The notes beneath the pieces are model-generated. The model saw only the letters and a list, made by a program, of their open reading frames with translations, was not told where the DNA came from and searched no databases. A stretch of DNA of 38,262 bases from a virus, in IMG/VR virus record IMGVR_UViG_3300044786_000071, positions 1 through 38,262 of that record; one strand, given 5' to 3'. Shown here piece by piece: positions 6,095 to 11,691 of the stretch. The translations under genes were made by a program, and so were the position numbers. Positions within the stretch are counted from its first letter, which is position 1. Each line of letters opens with the position of its first letter.

Positions 6095-6159
6095 ATTATA
6101 ACCGTTTTTTTACATGTTGACAAGTGATCAATGATGTGTTTAGATTAGGGGATCTTTTT
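6095..6159 (-). promoter_or_regulatory. early promoter A with upstream box
   Basis: On the minus strand: AAAAAGATC (6159-6151), 10 bp, AACACATCATTGATCAC (6140-6124), immediately TTGTCA (6123-6118), 17 bp, TATAAT (6100-6095). It drives the operon beginning at 6037. The same multi-part arrangement recurs at 8280-8344 and 9489-9552, and in part at 11590-11634. Confidence 0.85.
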
Positions 6160-6165
6160 CTTCGG

Positions 6166-6621
6166 CTACTCGGACTTGGGGCGGCGCTCGAGCTCGGGTT
6201 CAGGGTCAGGCTTGAGATAGTGCCAAGTAATGCGTGCCAGGAGCTTACGCATTGTCGTACCCCCGACGCCAAAATACTTTGCCAGTGCGTAAGCGGACTC
6301 ACCTGCAGCATATCTCCTTCGGGCTTCGAGAACATCATGTTCGGTAAGCTTGGCGTTCGTGTTTGCGTCCATGCTCATAACGAGGTGCTCGGCCTTGATG
6401 CACGTGTTGTTTTTACACGTACGGCGTACATCTTGCCTCATGGACAGAGTGACATTGTGTGCGAGCATGTAAGCAAGACGGTGTACCTTGTGAACTTCAC
6501 CGTCAAAAGCGACAATAGGGTACTTTCCTTCGTTGACAAAAGAGCCCTGCCACTCGATGCATCCGTTCTCGTTGGGGGGGAGGGCACGTGCGTACAGTTG
6601 TTCGAGCGTGGTAATTGTCAT
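6166..6621 (-). CDS. HNH-type homing endonuclease with C-terminal HTH
   Basis: A 151-residue protein starting at the ATG at 6621 with AGGAG ten bases ahead. The N-terminal part shows the zinc-loop HNH pattern: CIEWQG, then KVHRLAYML, then TCKNNTCIKAEHL. In most relatives the residue two before the first Cys of the last motif is His; here it is Arg (VRRTC), so activity is uncertain. Residues 90-135 form a helix-turn-helix (EARRRYAAGESAYALAKYFG), typical of DNA recognition in free-standing homing endonucleases. It has its own promoter, like many mobile endonuclease genes. Confidence 0.8.
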   Translation of the reverse strand: MTITTLEQLYARALPPNENGCIEWQGSFVNEGKYPIVAFDGEVHKVHRLAYMLAHNVTLSMRQDVRRTCKNNTCIKAEHLVMSMDANTNAKLTEHDVLEARRRYAAGESAYALAKYFGVGGTTMRKLLARITWHYLKPDPEPELERRPKSE

Positions 6622-6649
6622 GCTGTGTGGTCTCCTATTCTGTGGATTG

Positions 6650-6678
6650 ATTATAACTCAGAAACACGAAACAGGCAA
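6650..6678 (-). promoter_or_regulatory. promoter of the HNH gene
   Basis: TTGCCT and a perfect TATAAT on the minus strand are separated by 17 bp, about 30 bases upstream of the HNH start codon. The sequence just beyond the -35 only partly resembles the shared upstream box. Confidence 0.7.
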
Positions 6679-6736
6679 GGTGTCACTAATGTGCTACCTT
6701 CTTCCATGGCGCCTTGGCCTTGTGTCCGGTATGTGA

Positions 6737-6791
6737 GAGTGAGTGAGTGAGTGAGTAGAGAGAAGATAATAATAATAATAATAATAATAAT
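6737..6791. repeat. microsatellites (GAGT)5 and (ATA)n
   Basis: Five exact GAGT copies at 6737-6756 are followed by about 26 bases of ATA/AAT triplet repeat at 6766-6791. Both lie in the non-coding AT-rich region. Confidence 0.9.
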
Positions 6792-7028
6792 CAAAGTTAT
6801 AAAAAAATCTATGTAAAATCTGAATAAATCTTTTTCATGGTGCTAGTCTATCACCTACTACTACCATATATGTTGTATAGCGCAATGCTTCAAAAAAGAA
6901 AAGCATCAGAAATCAAAGAAAATTATGATCTTATGATTATCGAAAATCGATTATCGTCCCCTATTGGTTCAACGCTTAGCGCTTTGAGGTTCGCGATTGC
7001 GATTTTAGCGAATGACGCTGGGGGGCCC

Positions 7029-7049
7029 GCACGCATCACGTGCTTTTTT
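7029..7049 (+). terminator. possible plus-strand terminator
   Basis: GCACG-CATCA-CGTGC followed by TTTTTT on the plus strand. The stem is only 5 bp, and no plus-strand gene is recognised upstream. It would end an RNA made from the AT-rich region, if one exists. Confidence 0.35.
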
Positions 7050-7068
7050 ACCCCCTTCCCTCATTCCG

Positions 7069-7215
7069 CTACTTGCGCCGGCCCACTTTGAACTTGTCCT
7101 GGCGCTCGTCGTAGTGCAGCCATTCGTTCCGTTGTGCGACACCAGCCACCCATACTCCCACAATGATGCCGATCAAAAGGATCAGCGCCCCGCCAACGCA
7201 AATAGTTGTGTCCAT
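7069..7215 (-). CDS. small single-pass membrane protein, 48 aa
   Basis: It starts at the ATG at 7215 with GAGG seven bases ahead. Residues 7-27 are a clear membrane segment (VGGALILLIGIIVGVWVAGV) and the rest is a basic cytoplasmic tail (QDKFKVGRRK). It follows the zinc-ribbon gene on the same strand. Function unknown. Confidence 0.55.
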   Translation of the reverse strand: MDTTICVGGALILLIGIIVGVWVAGVAQRNEWLHYDERQDKFKVGRRK

Positions 7216-7258
7216 GTGTAGCCTCGCTTACGCGTGAAACTCGGCCCTGTGCATTGCG

Positions 7259-7528
7259 CTACAGCAACAGGTCCGGCTCCCTATAGTCGTCGCCCAGGAA
7301 CTCGTGACAGTTCTTGCACAAGTACAAAGGTCCTCCGTCACTTATTTCTGGGGGGTTGCGGAAAACGCCAAACCATATGGCGTACTTCACGTGGCACTCG
7401 GGGCATTCAAATTGAGGGGCGCCCTGTATCGCTTCCCTCTCGGCGCGTCGCCGTTCGCTCTTGCGTTGCGAGGACTCAGGCATCGCGCCGATGAAGTTGT
7501 CGTAGCTCCTGAACTCGGTGTCAGTCAT
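7259..7528 (-). CDS. zinc-ribbon protein, 89 aa
   Basis: It starts at the ATG at 7528, overlapping the end of the upstream membrane-protein gene by 8 nt, with no good ribosome binding site, so it is probably translationally coupled. CPEC (about residues 43-46) and CKNC (about 72-75) form a CxxC...CxxC zinc ribbon or HNH-like knuckle. A basic Ser/Arg/Glu helix precedes it (QRKSERRRAEREA). There is no HNH catalytic histidine pattern. It is possibly a small nucleic-acid-binding protein. Confidence 0.65.
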   Translation of the reverse strand: MTDTEFRSYDNFIGAMPESSQRKSERRRAEREAIQGAPQFECPECHVKYAIWFGVFRNPPEISDGGPLYLCKNCHEFLGDDYREPDLLL

Positions 7529-7685
7529 TGCAGATGGCCAATGGCAGGCAACCGCTCCAGTCGCCCCACATCCAGGAACCGTCTTCGAAGATGACAAGAC
7601 TTCCGAGCTCAATTTCGAGCAGGATGAAGAAGACGAAAGCGATCAGGAACAGTGTGATTGAAATTGCCAGGTATCGTTTGTTCAT
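7521..7685 (-). CDS. small membrane protein, 54 aa
   Basis: It starts at the ATG at 7685 with CGGAGA about seven bases ahead. Residues 6-26 are a strong membrane segment (AISITLFLIAFVFFILLEIE). The rest is an acidic, Trp-rich tail (FEDGSWMWGDWSG), probably outside the membrane. It lies just after a terminator-like hairpin, so it may head its own transcript with 7259-7528 and 7069-7215. Function unknown. Confidence 0.6.
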   Translation of the reverse strand: MNKRYLAISITLFLIAFVFFILLEIELGSLVIFEDGSWMWGDWSGCLPLAICND

Positions 7686-7710
7686 TTTAGATCTCCGGGT
7701 TAGAAACACG

Positions 7711-7737
7711 AAAAGCCCGTATTGCTACGGGCCTTTC
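7711..7737. terminator. bidirectional terminator-like hairpin
   Basis: GCCCGTA-TTGC-TACGGGC (7715-7732), flanked by A4 on the left and CTTTCGTTT on the right. On the minus strand it reads into TTTTCG and lies directly after the 21-codon gene, ending the HTH paralogue 3 transcript. Confidence 0.7.
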
Positions 7738-7739
7738 GT

Positions 7740-7805
7740 TTAGTGTCGCCTGGGTGCAAAGAGCCAGGCCATGATCAGGAAGATGATCAAGCATCCTTCG
7801 CACAT
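7740..7805 (-). CDS. tiny hydrophobic peptide, 21 aa
   Basis: Its ATG (7805-7803) overlaps the stop of HTH paralogue 3 as TAATG, and its stop directly precedes the terminator hairpin. The peptide has two Cys at the start (MCEGC), a hydrophobic middle (LIIFLIMAWLF) and a basic end (RRH), like known phage membrane micropeptides. Exact placement between a stop and a terminator supports it; the small size leaves doubt. Confidence 0.4.
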   Translation of the reverse strand: MCEGCLIIFLIMAWLFAPRRH

Positions 7806-8188
7806 TAGTACGACGGCTCGAGATCCATGATCTCAGTGGGTTCGATGGGGTCGTCGCTCCCAATGTCGGTCGCTTCCTTCTTGCCGTACGTCGGCTTCAT
7901 GATCGGCACGTTGGGGTAACGCTTCTGGATCTTCTCCAGTTCGTCGGGCGTCACGTACAGAATGTAGCGGCTCCGGCCGTCTTCACGGCGGGAGTGCTCA
8001 GAAGTCGCTGCGCGCCAGGTCTCCAACGCTTCCTTCGAGATCACGTGGCGGTTGACGTTGCTCTCCGGACCCGTGGGCTCGAGAGAGGTGACCAGCTTGC
8101 CTGCGCGGATGGCGTGGCGAACGTACTGCTCGCTCAGTCCAAGCTCGAGGGCTGCAGTCTTGATGGTGTAGAACATTTGATCAGACAT
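7805..8188 (-). CDS. HTH DNA-binding protein, paralogue 3 of 4
   Basis: A 127-residue protein starting at the ATG at 8188 with AAAAGGAG six bases ahead; an upstream in-frame start at 8236 lacks such a site. The helix-turn-helix is at residues 6-50 (AALELGLSEQYVRHAIRAGK). The shared C-terminal motif HSRREDGRSRYILYVTPDE lies near residues 68-86. An acidic tail (DIGSDDPIEPTEIMDLEP) follows. Transcribed from promoter B with an 80-nt leader that contains a 7-bp hairpin (8222-8239). It is probably a regulator of the early genes. Confidence 0.8.
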   Translation of the reverse strand: MSDQMFYTIKTAALELGLSEQYVRHAIRAGKLVTSLEPTGPESNVNRHVISKEALETWRAATSEHSRREDGRSRYILYVTPDELEKIQKRYPNVPIMKPTYGKKEATDIGSDDPIEPTEIMDLEPSY

Positions 8189-8221
8189 TCGGGGCTCCTT
8201 TTCTTGTAGTCTGTTCCTAAC

Positions 8222-8239
8222 CGAGTGAAGGCTCACTCG
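8222..8239 (-). promoter_or_regulatory. leader hairpin upstream of HTH paralogue 3
   Basis: CGAGTGA-AGGC-TCACTCG, a perfect 7-bp stem with a 4-nt loop, between promoter B and the ribosome binding site. It could be an operator palindrome or an RNA hairpin. Confidence 0.5.
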
Positions 8240-8279
8240 TGATTAGTGATGAAGGGGTGTATTTTTTCATTATATACAT

Positions 8280-8344
8280 ATTATAACACACCTTGAAGGT
8301 TCTTACAAGTGCTCAATGATGTGTTTGGCGCCGTCGATCTTTTT
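8280..8344 (-). promoter_or_regulatory. early promoter B with upstream box
   Basis: On the minus strand: AAAAAGATC (8344-8336), 10 bp, AACACATCATTGAGCAC (8325-8309), TTGTAA (8308-8303), 17 bp, TATAAT (8285-8280). The box overlaps the last codons of the 8313-8609 gene. It drives HTH paralogue 3. Confidence 0.85.
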
Positions 8345-8609
8345 CGCGGCGCATGGCTCGGTGGTAGCGTTCGAGGCCTTCGCGGCGTCGGAGCTCTATC
8401 TCCATGATCCACAGAGTGTCCAGTAGGCGCTCTTTGCGCTTGCCGCTCGGCGCACTGGCGATGTTCCGTGCTTCGTGCGCCAGGCCCAGCCACTCGGCAA
8501 ACGGCGTATCCGTACATTTCACCATGTATTCGATGTGCACGGCGAGCCGCCCTGCGTTCTCTTCCGTTACATCTCTCTGGAGTTCCTTGATATGCATGTA
8601 GAGAGACAT
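8313..8609 (-). CDS. hypothetical helical protein, 98 aa
   Basis: It starts at the ATG at 8609 with AAGGAGG four bases ahead, one of the strongest ribosome binding sites here. It is almost wholly helical, with a His/Arg-rich C-terminus (RREKDRRRQTHH). Its stop codon lies inside the upstream box of promoter B. No membrane segment and no recognised family. It follows 8661-8969 on the same strand after a 51-nt gap. Confidence 0.65.
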   Translation of the reverse strand: MSLYMHIKELQRDVTEENAGRLAVHIEYMVKCTDTPFAEWLGLAHEARNIASAPSGKRKERLLDTLWIMEIELRRREGLERYHRAMRREKDRRRQTHH

Positions 8610-8660
8610 TGTGCCTCCTTGTATGTGGATACGAGGCGCCTTGTTAGACGCCTCATGTTG

Positions 8661-8969
8661 CTAGCGTTCAAGACCGTCGGCTGCTGATACTATGCTTCTG
8701 AATCCTTGATCGATGATAGCATCAAGAAGCTCGTAGTAGTCTCGATCGTCGTCATGCTGCGGGGCGTCTCTACCGAGAAGGCTGATCGCAATGCTCTTCG
8801 CTTCGGGGAACACTGCATTCATGACATGCGTCTTGATTGTTTCGTCAGTCTCAAGGCATTCGATGATCGCCTTGATGATGCGGCGCCGCTCAGTACGCGA
8901 GATGGGGCGCGTATGCTTGAAGAGCGGTGTCTCTGCTTGCTTTCTGAGCATCTCTGAAATCTTGTTCAT
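8661..8969 (-). CDS. hypothetical protein, 102 aa
   Basis: It starts at the ATG at 8969 with GAAAGGA seven bases ahead. The leader upstream (8973-9010) is nearly the same as that of the next gene (9439-9476), including an 8-bp hairpin. The protein is helical with an acidic mid-section (APQHDDDRDYYELLDAIID). The 3' halves of this protein and of 9008-9433 share the general pattern of an acidic loop followed by a Tyr-Tyr/Glu helix, which hints at distant relation. Function unknown. Confidence 0.65.
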   Translation of the reverse strand: MNKISEMLRKQAETPLFKHTRPISRTERRRIIKAIIECLETDETIKTHVMNAVFPEAKSIAISLLGRDAPQHDDDRDYYELLDAIIDQGFRSIVSAADGLER

Positions 8970-8972
8970 CGT

Positions 8973-9010
8973 GTATCCTTTCATTTTGATAGAACCGCGT
9001 TCTATCTTTA
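8973..9010 (-). promoter_or_regulatory. repeated leader with RBS-proximal hairpin, copy 1
   Basis: GATAGAAC-CGC-GTTCTATC (8988-9006) is a perfect 8-bp stem with a 3-nt loop, followed on the minus strand by AAAATGAAAGGATAC leading to the start at 8969. About 38 bp match copy 2 with two or three differences. Confidence 0.8.
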
Positions 9011-9433
9011 TTTAGATATGAGCCAGAAATCTTTAGCTACGGCTTCATAAATATTGTTGGACTCGTGGTACCTTGTAATATCGTTACCGAGAGCCTTGAT
9101 GATGGCGTAGTACAATTCATTTTCGATCGGGTCGCTATCTTCGTCGTTACCGAGATCACCGAAATCGCCGGCCGCCCAAAGCTGAAGGATCAGGGTCGCG
9201 ATCTTCAAAGGATCCTTGATCTTCTTACTGAAGCGGGGGGCAGGATTCAAATAATGCTCGCGAACTGCTTCGCGATAGCGCTCTACGTCTTCAATGAGAT
9301 CGCCGTCTCTCATGTTTTCGTAAGCGACGGGTTCGAAACCCGATGAGAGATCGTTCACATAGTCTTGTACGACGACGTCGCTATCGAAATCGTACAGCTC
9401 GCGAAGTCTTTGTTCTACCTGTTTCTCGTTCAT
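9008..9433 (-). CDS. hypothetical protein, 141 aa
   Basis: It starts at the ATG at 9433 with GAAAGGA about nine bases ahead; an upstream extension in the same frame would overlap the promoter and is rejected. It is helical and acidic, with a Gly/Asp-rich loop (AAGDFGDLGNDEDSDPIENE) near residue 95. First gene behind promoter C, carrying leader copy 2. No recognised family. Confidence 0.65.
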   Translation of the reverse strand: MNEKQVEQRLRELYDFDSDVVVQDYVNDLSSGFEPVAYENMRDGDLIEDVERYREAVREHYLNPAPRFSKKIKDPLKIATLILQLWAAGDFGDLGNDEDSDPIENELYYAIIKALGNDITRYHESNNIYEAVAKDFWLISK

Positions 9434-9438
9434 TGTAT

Positions 9439-9476
9439 GTATCCTTTCGTTTTGATAGAACCACGTTCTATCTTTA
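9439..9476 (-). promoter_or_regulatory. repeated leader with RBS-proximal hairpin, copy 2
   Basis: GATAGAAC-CAC-GTTCTATC (9454-9472), perfect 8-bp stem, followed by AAAACGAAAGGATAC and the start at 9433. The loop and one base downstream differ from copy 1 while the stem is unchanged. Confidence 0.8.
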
Positions 9477-9488
9477 TCTTGATACCTA

Positions 9489-9552
9489 ATTATAACATAT
9501 TTTATATGATCATACAAGTGATCAATGATGTGTTGGTTACGGCGATCTTTTT
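9489..9552 (-). promoter_or_regulatory. early promoter C with upstream box
   Basis: On the minus strand: AAAAAGATC (9552-9544), 9 bp, AACACATCATTGATCAC (9534-9518), TTGTAT (9517-9512), 17 bp, TATAAT (9494-9489). It drives 9433 and probably 8969 and 8609. Confidence 0.85.
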
Positions 9553-9588
9553 AGAAGTATGGGGGTATCTGAATACATCGTCGATACC

Positions 9589-9617
9589 TTGAGGTGATTT
9601 TGGTGATAAGTTATAAT
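9589..9617 (+). promoter_or_regulatory. plus-strand promoter, divergent from promoter C
   Basis: TTGAGG (9589-9594), 17 bp, then a perfect TATAAT (9612-9617) on the plus strand, 24 bases before the start codon at 9641. Confidence 0.75.
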
Positions 9618-9640
9618 TATATTATAGAATAGGAGACGCT

Positions 9641-9829
9641 ATGAACAAGGATATCGTTCGCATAAAAGAATACATCGAGTCGCATTATGCAGGAGAATAC
9701 GCTCAGGGGTACGTCGAGGAGCTCGTCGCCCTCGATGGTCGCTTCGCTGAGGGATACTTCGATATGAGCGACGAAGAGATCGCCGAAGACTTTCAGCTCT
9801 ACGTAGATAACCGAAACGTAGACGGGTAG
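9641..9829 (+). CDS. acidic small protein on the opposite strand, 62 aa
   Basis: The only plus-strand gene in the early region. It starts at the ATG at 9641 with TAGGAG six bases ahead and has its own promoter (9589-9617). The protein is acidic (FDMSDEEIAEDFQLYVDN) with a helical N-terminus rich in Tyr and Glu. It resembles small DNA-mimic or inhibitor proteins in charge only; no family is recognised. A GC-rich repetitive stretch follows. Confidence 0.65.
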   Translation: MNKDIVRIKEYIESHYAGEYAQGYVEELVALDGRFAEGYFDMSDEEIAEDFQLYVDNRNVDG

Positions 9830-9995
9830 CGCTCAGCGCTCGGCGTACTCTGCGGGTCGCTCGGCGCAGCAACTCGCTTGGCGCTCGGCGCTACTCCTCC
9901 GGCTCCGCGACTCGCCTGGGGGTACTCACCCTGACTCCGTTGCGTATACTCACCCATGTATCCTATTCCATAGCGAGTCGCCTGGGAGGGGAGAG
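9830..9995. repeat. GC-rich repetitive stretch
   Basis: Non-coding sequence with several CTCGGCG units and a pair GCGACTCGC (9907-9915) and GCGAGTCGC (9973-9981), which are reverse complements and are both followed by CTGGG. Two GTACTCACC-like copies lie between them. Composition differs sharply from the AT-rich flanks. Confidence 0.6.
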
Positions 9996-10023
9996 GGGGA
10001 GAGAAAAATTTGGCAACTTGCAT

Positions 10024-10061
10024 AAAAAAAATACCTACCTACGTTAGTACGTAGGTAGGTA
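10024..10061 (-). terminator. rho-independent terminator
   Basis: A perfect 13-bp stem, TACCTACCTACGT (10032-10044) with ACGTAGGTAGGTA (10049-10061), 4-nt loop, followed on the minus strand by a T tract of about eight. It lies just after the stop of HTH paralogue 4. Confidence 0.9.
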
Positions 10062-10067
10062 GTTTGG

Positions 10068-10388
10068 TTACTTGGCTTTGGGCTTGTACTGCTTCTGCTT
10101 GGTGATGATCGACCCAATACCTTCCTTGGCCATAACCTCCTGGATCCGTTTCAGTTCTGCAGGAGTGGAGTGAAGTACGAACCTGTTACGACCGTCCTCT
10201 CTCCGCTGGGAACGTTTGCCTTGAAACCGAGCCAGCTCTTCCTCCGGAATGAGGTTCCGCGGAATATTGGTACCAGGGATATACTCCTTGGTATGGTCCA
10301 GCTTGCCTGTCAAGATCATACGACGAACGTAGACCTCGGATAGGTTGGTGGCTGCACAGAACTGCTTGATGGTATACATTGCGGACAT
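10068..10388 (-). CDS. HTH DNA-binding protein, paralogue 4 of 4
   Basis: A 106-residue protein starting at the ATG at 10388 with AAAGGAG six bases ahead. Helix-turn-helix at residues 4-48 (FCAATNLSEVYVRRMILTGK); shared motif SQRREDGRNRFVLHSTPAE at about 60-78; then a helix and a Lys-rich tail (KQKQYKPKAK). It forms a single-gene transcript with its own strong terminator. It aligns best with paralogue 3. Confidence 0.8.
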   Translation of the reverse strand: MSAMYTIKQFCAATNLSEVYVRRMILTGKLDHTKEYIPGTNIPRNLIPEEELARFQGKRSQRREDGRNRFVLHSTPAELKRIQEVMAKEGIGSIITKQKQYKPKAK

Positions 10389-10721
10389 GATAATCTCCTT
10401 TCAAGATATACATGTTTCGGCCTTACGCTATAGTTGGTAAAGCTCTAATAATAGTATAACCTCCCTAGGTCCTGTCCGTCTAGTGTCGAATGACATGTTC
10501 TAACCGTGATTTTTATACCTGATATCGGGTCACCGGGTAAGCGATTTGCTAGCCGGAATCACCTGGTGTCGGTGGATAGCACAAGAAAACGCCTCACACC
10601 AGCAAATCTGCCGCATGAGGCGTCTCCTAAATCAAACGTCACCTAGCCGGAGCCCCGGGGTGGCGACGTTCCAAACAAGCACAGGGCAAACCGAGGCGAA
10701 AGGAACCCCGGCACCCCGCAC
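10389..10721. other. 333-nt intergenic region
   Basis: No gene is supported. It contains a -10-like TATACT (10458-10453, minus strand) without a convincing -35, a direct repeat CTAGCCGGA (10549-10557 and 10643-10651), and the terminator-like hairpin at 10585-10623. A 28-codon frame starting inside that hairpin is judged spurious. Confidence 0.5.
10585..10623 (-). terminator. terminator-like hairpin after the 10722 gene
   Basis: ACGCCTCA (10589-10596) pairs with TGAGGCGT (10616-10623) around a 19-nt loop. The minus-strand copy runs into TTTTC. It lies about 100 nt beyond the stop of the 10722-11033 gene. Confidence 0.6.
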
Positions 10722-11033
10722 CTAATTGGCAGAAAGCGTACCCCCAATCAAAGTGTGTACGACGAAGAACAACTTATCCGCTTGCACCAAATAAGGCTCA
10801 ACGCCCACACCAAGAAACTCCGTTCTACCAAAGTGGACTTCAGCGTCTCCGGACTCAGCCACTTCCCCTACTACCCACACAACCTCCCTCCTAACTACTT
10901 CGTACCCAATCTCGATGAAGAACACACACTCTTCATCTAGGCACTGACTCCTCAACAAGGCCACTGCTGCCATCACCGGCTCTCCGTAGTCTAGCATCAC
11001 CGTCACGCCATTCGCTTTCTGCATGGTTCTCAT
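10722..11033 (-). CDS. hypothetical protein, 103 aa
   Basis: It starts at the ATG at 11033 with AAAGGAG six bases ahead. Beta-rich and hydrophobic in the middle (ECVFFIEIGYEVVRREVVWV), it may be a small beta-barrel. It overlaps the 3' end of the triple-HTH gene by 101 nt in another frame, which is long; either that protein truly ends inside this gene or a frameshift has extended it. The plus-strand frame at 10755-10940 is its shadow. Confidence 0.6.
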   Translation of the reverse strand: MRTMQKANGVTVMLDYGEPVMAAVALLRSQCLDEECVFFIEIGYEVVRREVVWVVGEVAESGDAEVHFGRTEFLGVGVEPYLVQADKLFFVVHTLIGGTLSAN

Positions 11034-11529
11034 TGGCTCTCCTTTCTCTTGCCCGATCACGTCGGAGCGTTATCCCAAGCTCATGCAAGATCCCGTGGAG
11101 GGTTGGCTGATGAAACCCGGTCTCCGATTTTATTCGCCACAAAGGCTCTCCTGCTTCGTACATGGCCACAGCTTGCCGTTTGCGTTGTTCCATAGCCCCT
11201 TCGAGATAATCGGCGCGTACGCGCACGTCGACCTGCGCCTGTGCAAGTGCTGCGTACAGGGTGTTGTAGTCAATCCCGTGCTGAGAAATGATGCTTTTCA
11301 CCTTCTCACCTGCATTATATCTGGAAACAATATCCCCAACTATTTCCGGCCCAAGAGCGTCGACCTTGCTGGCCCTGTGCAACTCGATTCCTGCCTTCAA
11401 TAGCACCCTTCGAACTGCGGACAGGGAACAACCAACCTCTGCCGCAATTGCATCAGGGGAGAACTGCTCAGATCGAGCCATCTCGATGATTTCCATCTCA
11501 GCTTGAGGTGTAATAGTGGTGACAGCCAT
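10933..11529 (-). CDS. triple helix-turn-helix protein, 198 aa
   Basis: It starts at the ATG at 11529 with GGAGAGAG ahead; the frame continues upstream but crosses promoter D. Three successive resolvase/homeodomain-like helix-turn-helix units are visible: residues 8-48 (SPDAIAAEVGCSLSAVRRVL), 55-95 (AGEKVKSIISQHGIDYNTLY) and 108-145 (AGEPLWRIKSETGFHQPTL). The last 40 residues overlap the next gene and look unstructured and charged. Sitting between the early and late blocks and divergent from terminase, it may act as the early/late regulator or a second terminase-like DNA binder. Confidence 0.7.
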   Translation of the reverse strand: MAVTTITPQAEMEIIEMARSEQFSPDAIAAEVGCSLSAVRRVLLKAGIELHRASKVDALGPEIVGDIVSRYNAGEKVKSIISQHGIDYNTLYAALAQAQVDVRVRADYLEGAMEQRKRQAVAMYEAGEPLWRIKSETGFHQPTLHGILHELGITLRRDRARERRANENHAESEWRDGDARLRRAGDGSSGLVEESVPR

Positions 11530-11589
11530 TCTCTCTCCAACTCCACGCCCTCCCCCAGACAGGGTGTAAATGTAAAATTGATGATAATA

Positions 11590-11634
11590 ATTATAATCTT
11601 TTTTCATTTTTTAACCAGTGATCAAAGATGTTCT
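11590..11634 (-). promoter_or_regulatory. early promoter D, diverged copy
   Basis: On the minus strand: AGAACATCTTTGATCAC (11634-11618), TGGTTA (11617-11612), 16 bp, TATAAT (11595-11590). It keeps the TTGATCAC core of the box but lacks the distal AAAAAGATC. It drives the triple-HTH gene. Confidence 0.7.
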
Positions 11635-11691
11635 AGAAGTCAACCCTGGCCAAGAAACAAAATATCGTGATAATTGATGTAACAGGAAACT

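Larger units (their letters stand above)
6622..7068. other. 447-nt AT-rich non-coding region; origin candidate
   Basis: Apart from the HNH promoter no gene is supported. It contains a GAGT microsatellite (five copies, 6737-6756), a run of ATA triplets (6766-6791), a long AT-rich stretch to about 6950, repeated GATTATCG-like and GCGATT motifs (about 6930-7010) and a hairpin with a T6 tail at 7029-7049. Such a mix of iterons and AT-rich DNA in an early region is compatible with a replication origin. The plus-strand frame at 6837-7091 has no ribosome binding site. Confidence 0.4.

Noticed and set aside
7029-7049. Terminator proving a plus-strand gene in the AT-rich gap
   Set aside because: The stem is only 5 bp and no coding frame with a start signal precedes it; kept only as a weak hairpin.
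6837-7091. 84-codon plus-strand frame in the AT-rich gap
   Set aside because: No ribosome binding site, low-complexity composition, and it runs through the hairpin with a T tract.
10545-10631. 28-codon minus-strand frame with a TTAGGAG-like site
   Set aside because: The start lies inside the terminator-like hairpin, and the composition (Cys, His, Arg) looks random.
10755-10940. 61-codon plus-strand frame
   Set aside because: It lies opposite the 10722-11033 gene, which has a strong ribosome binding site; there is no such site here.
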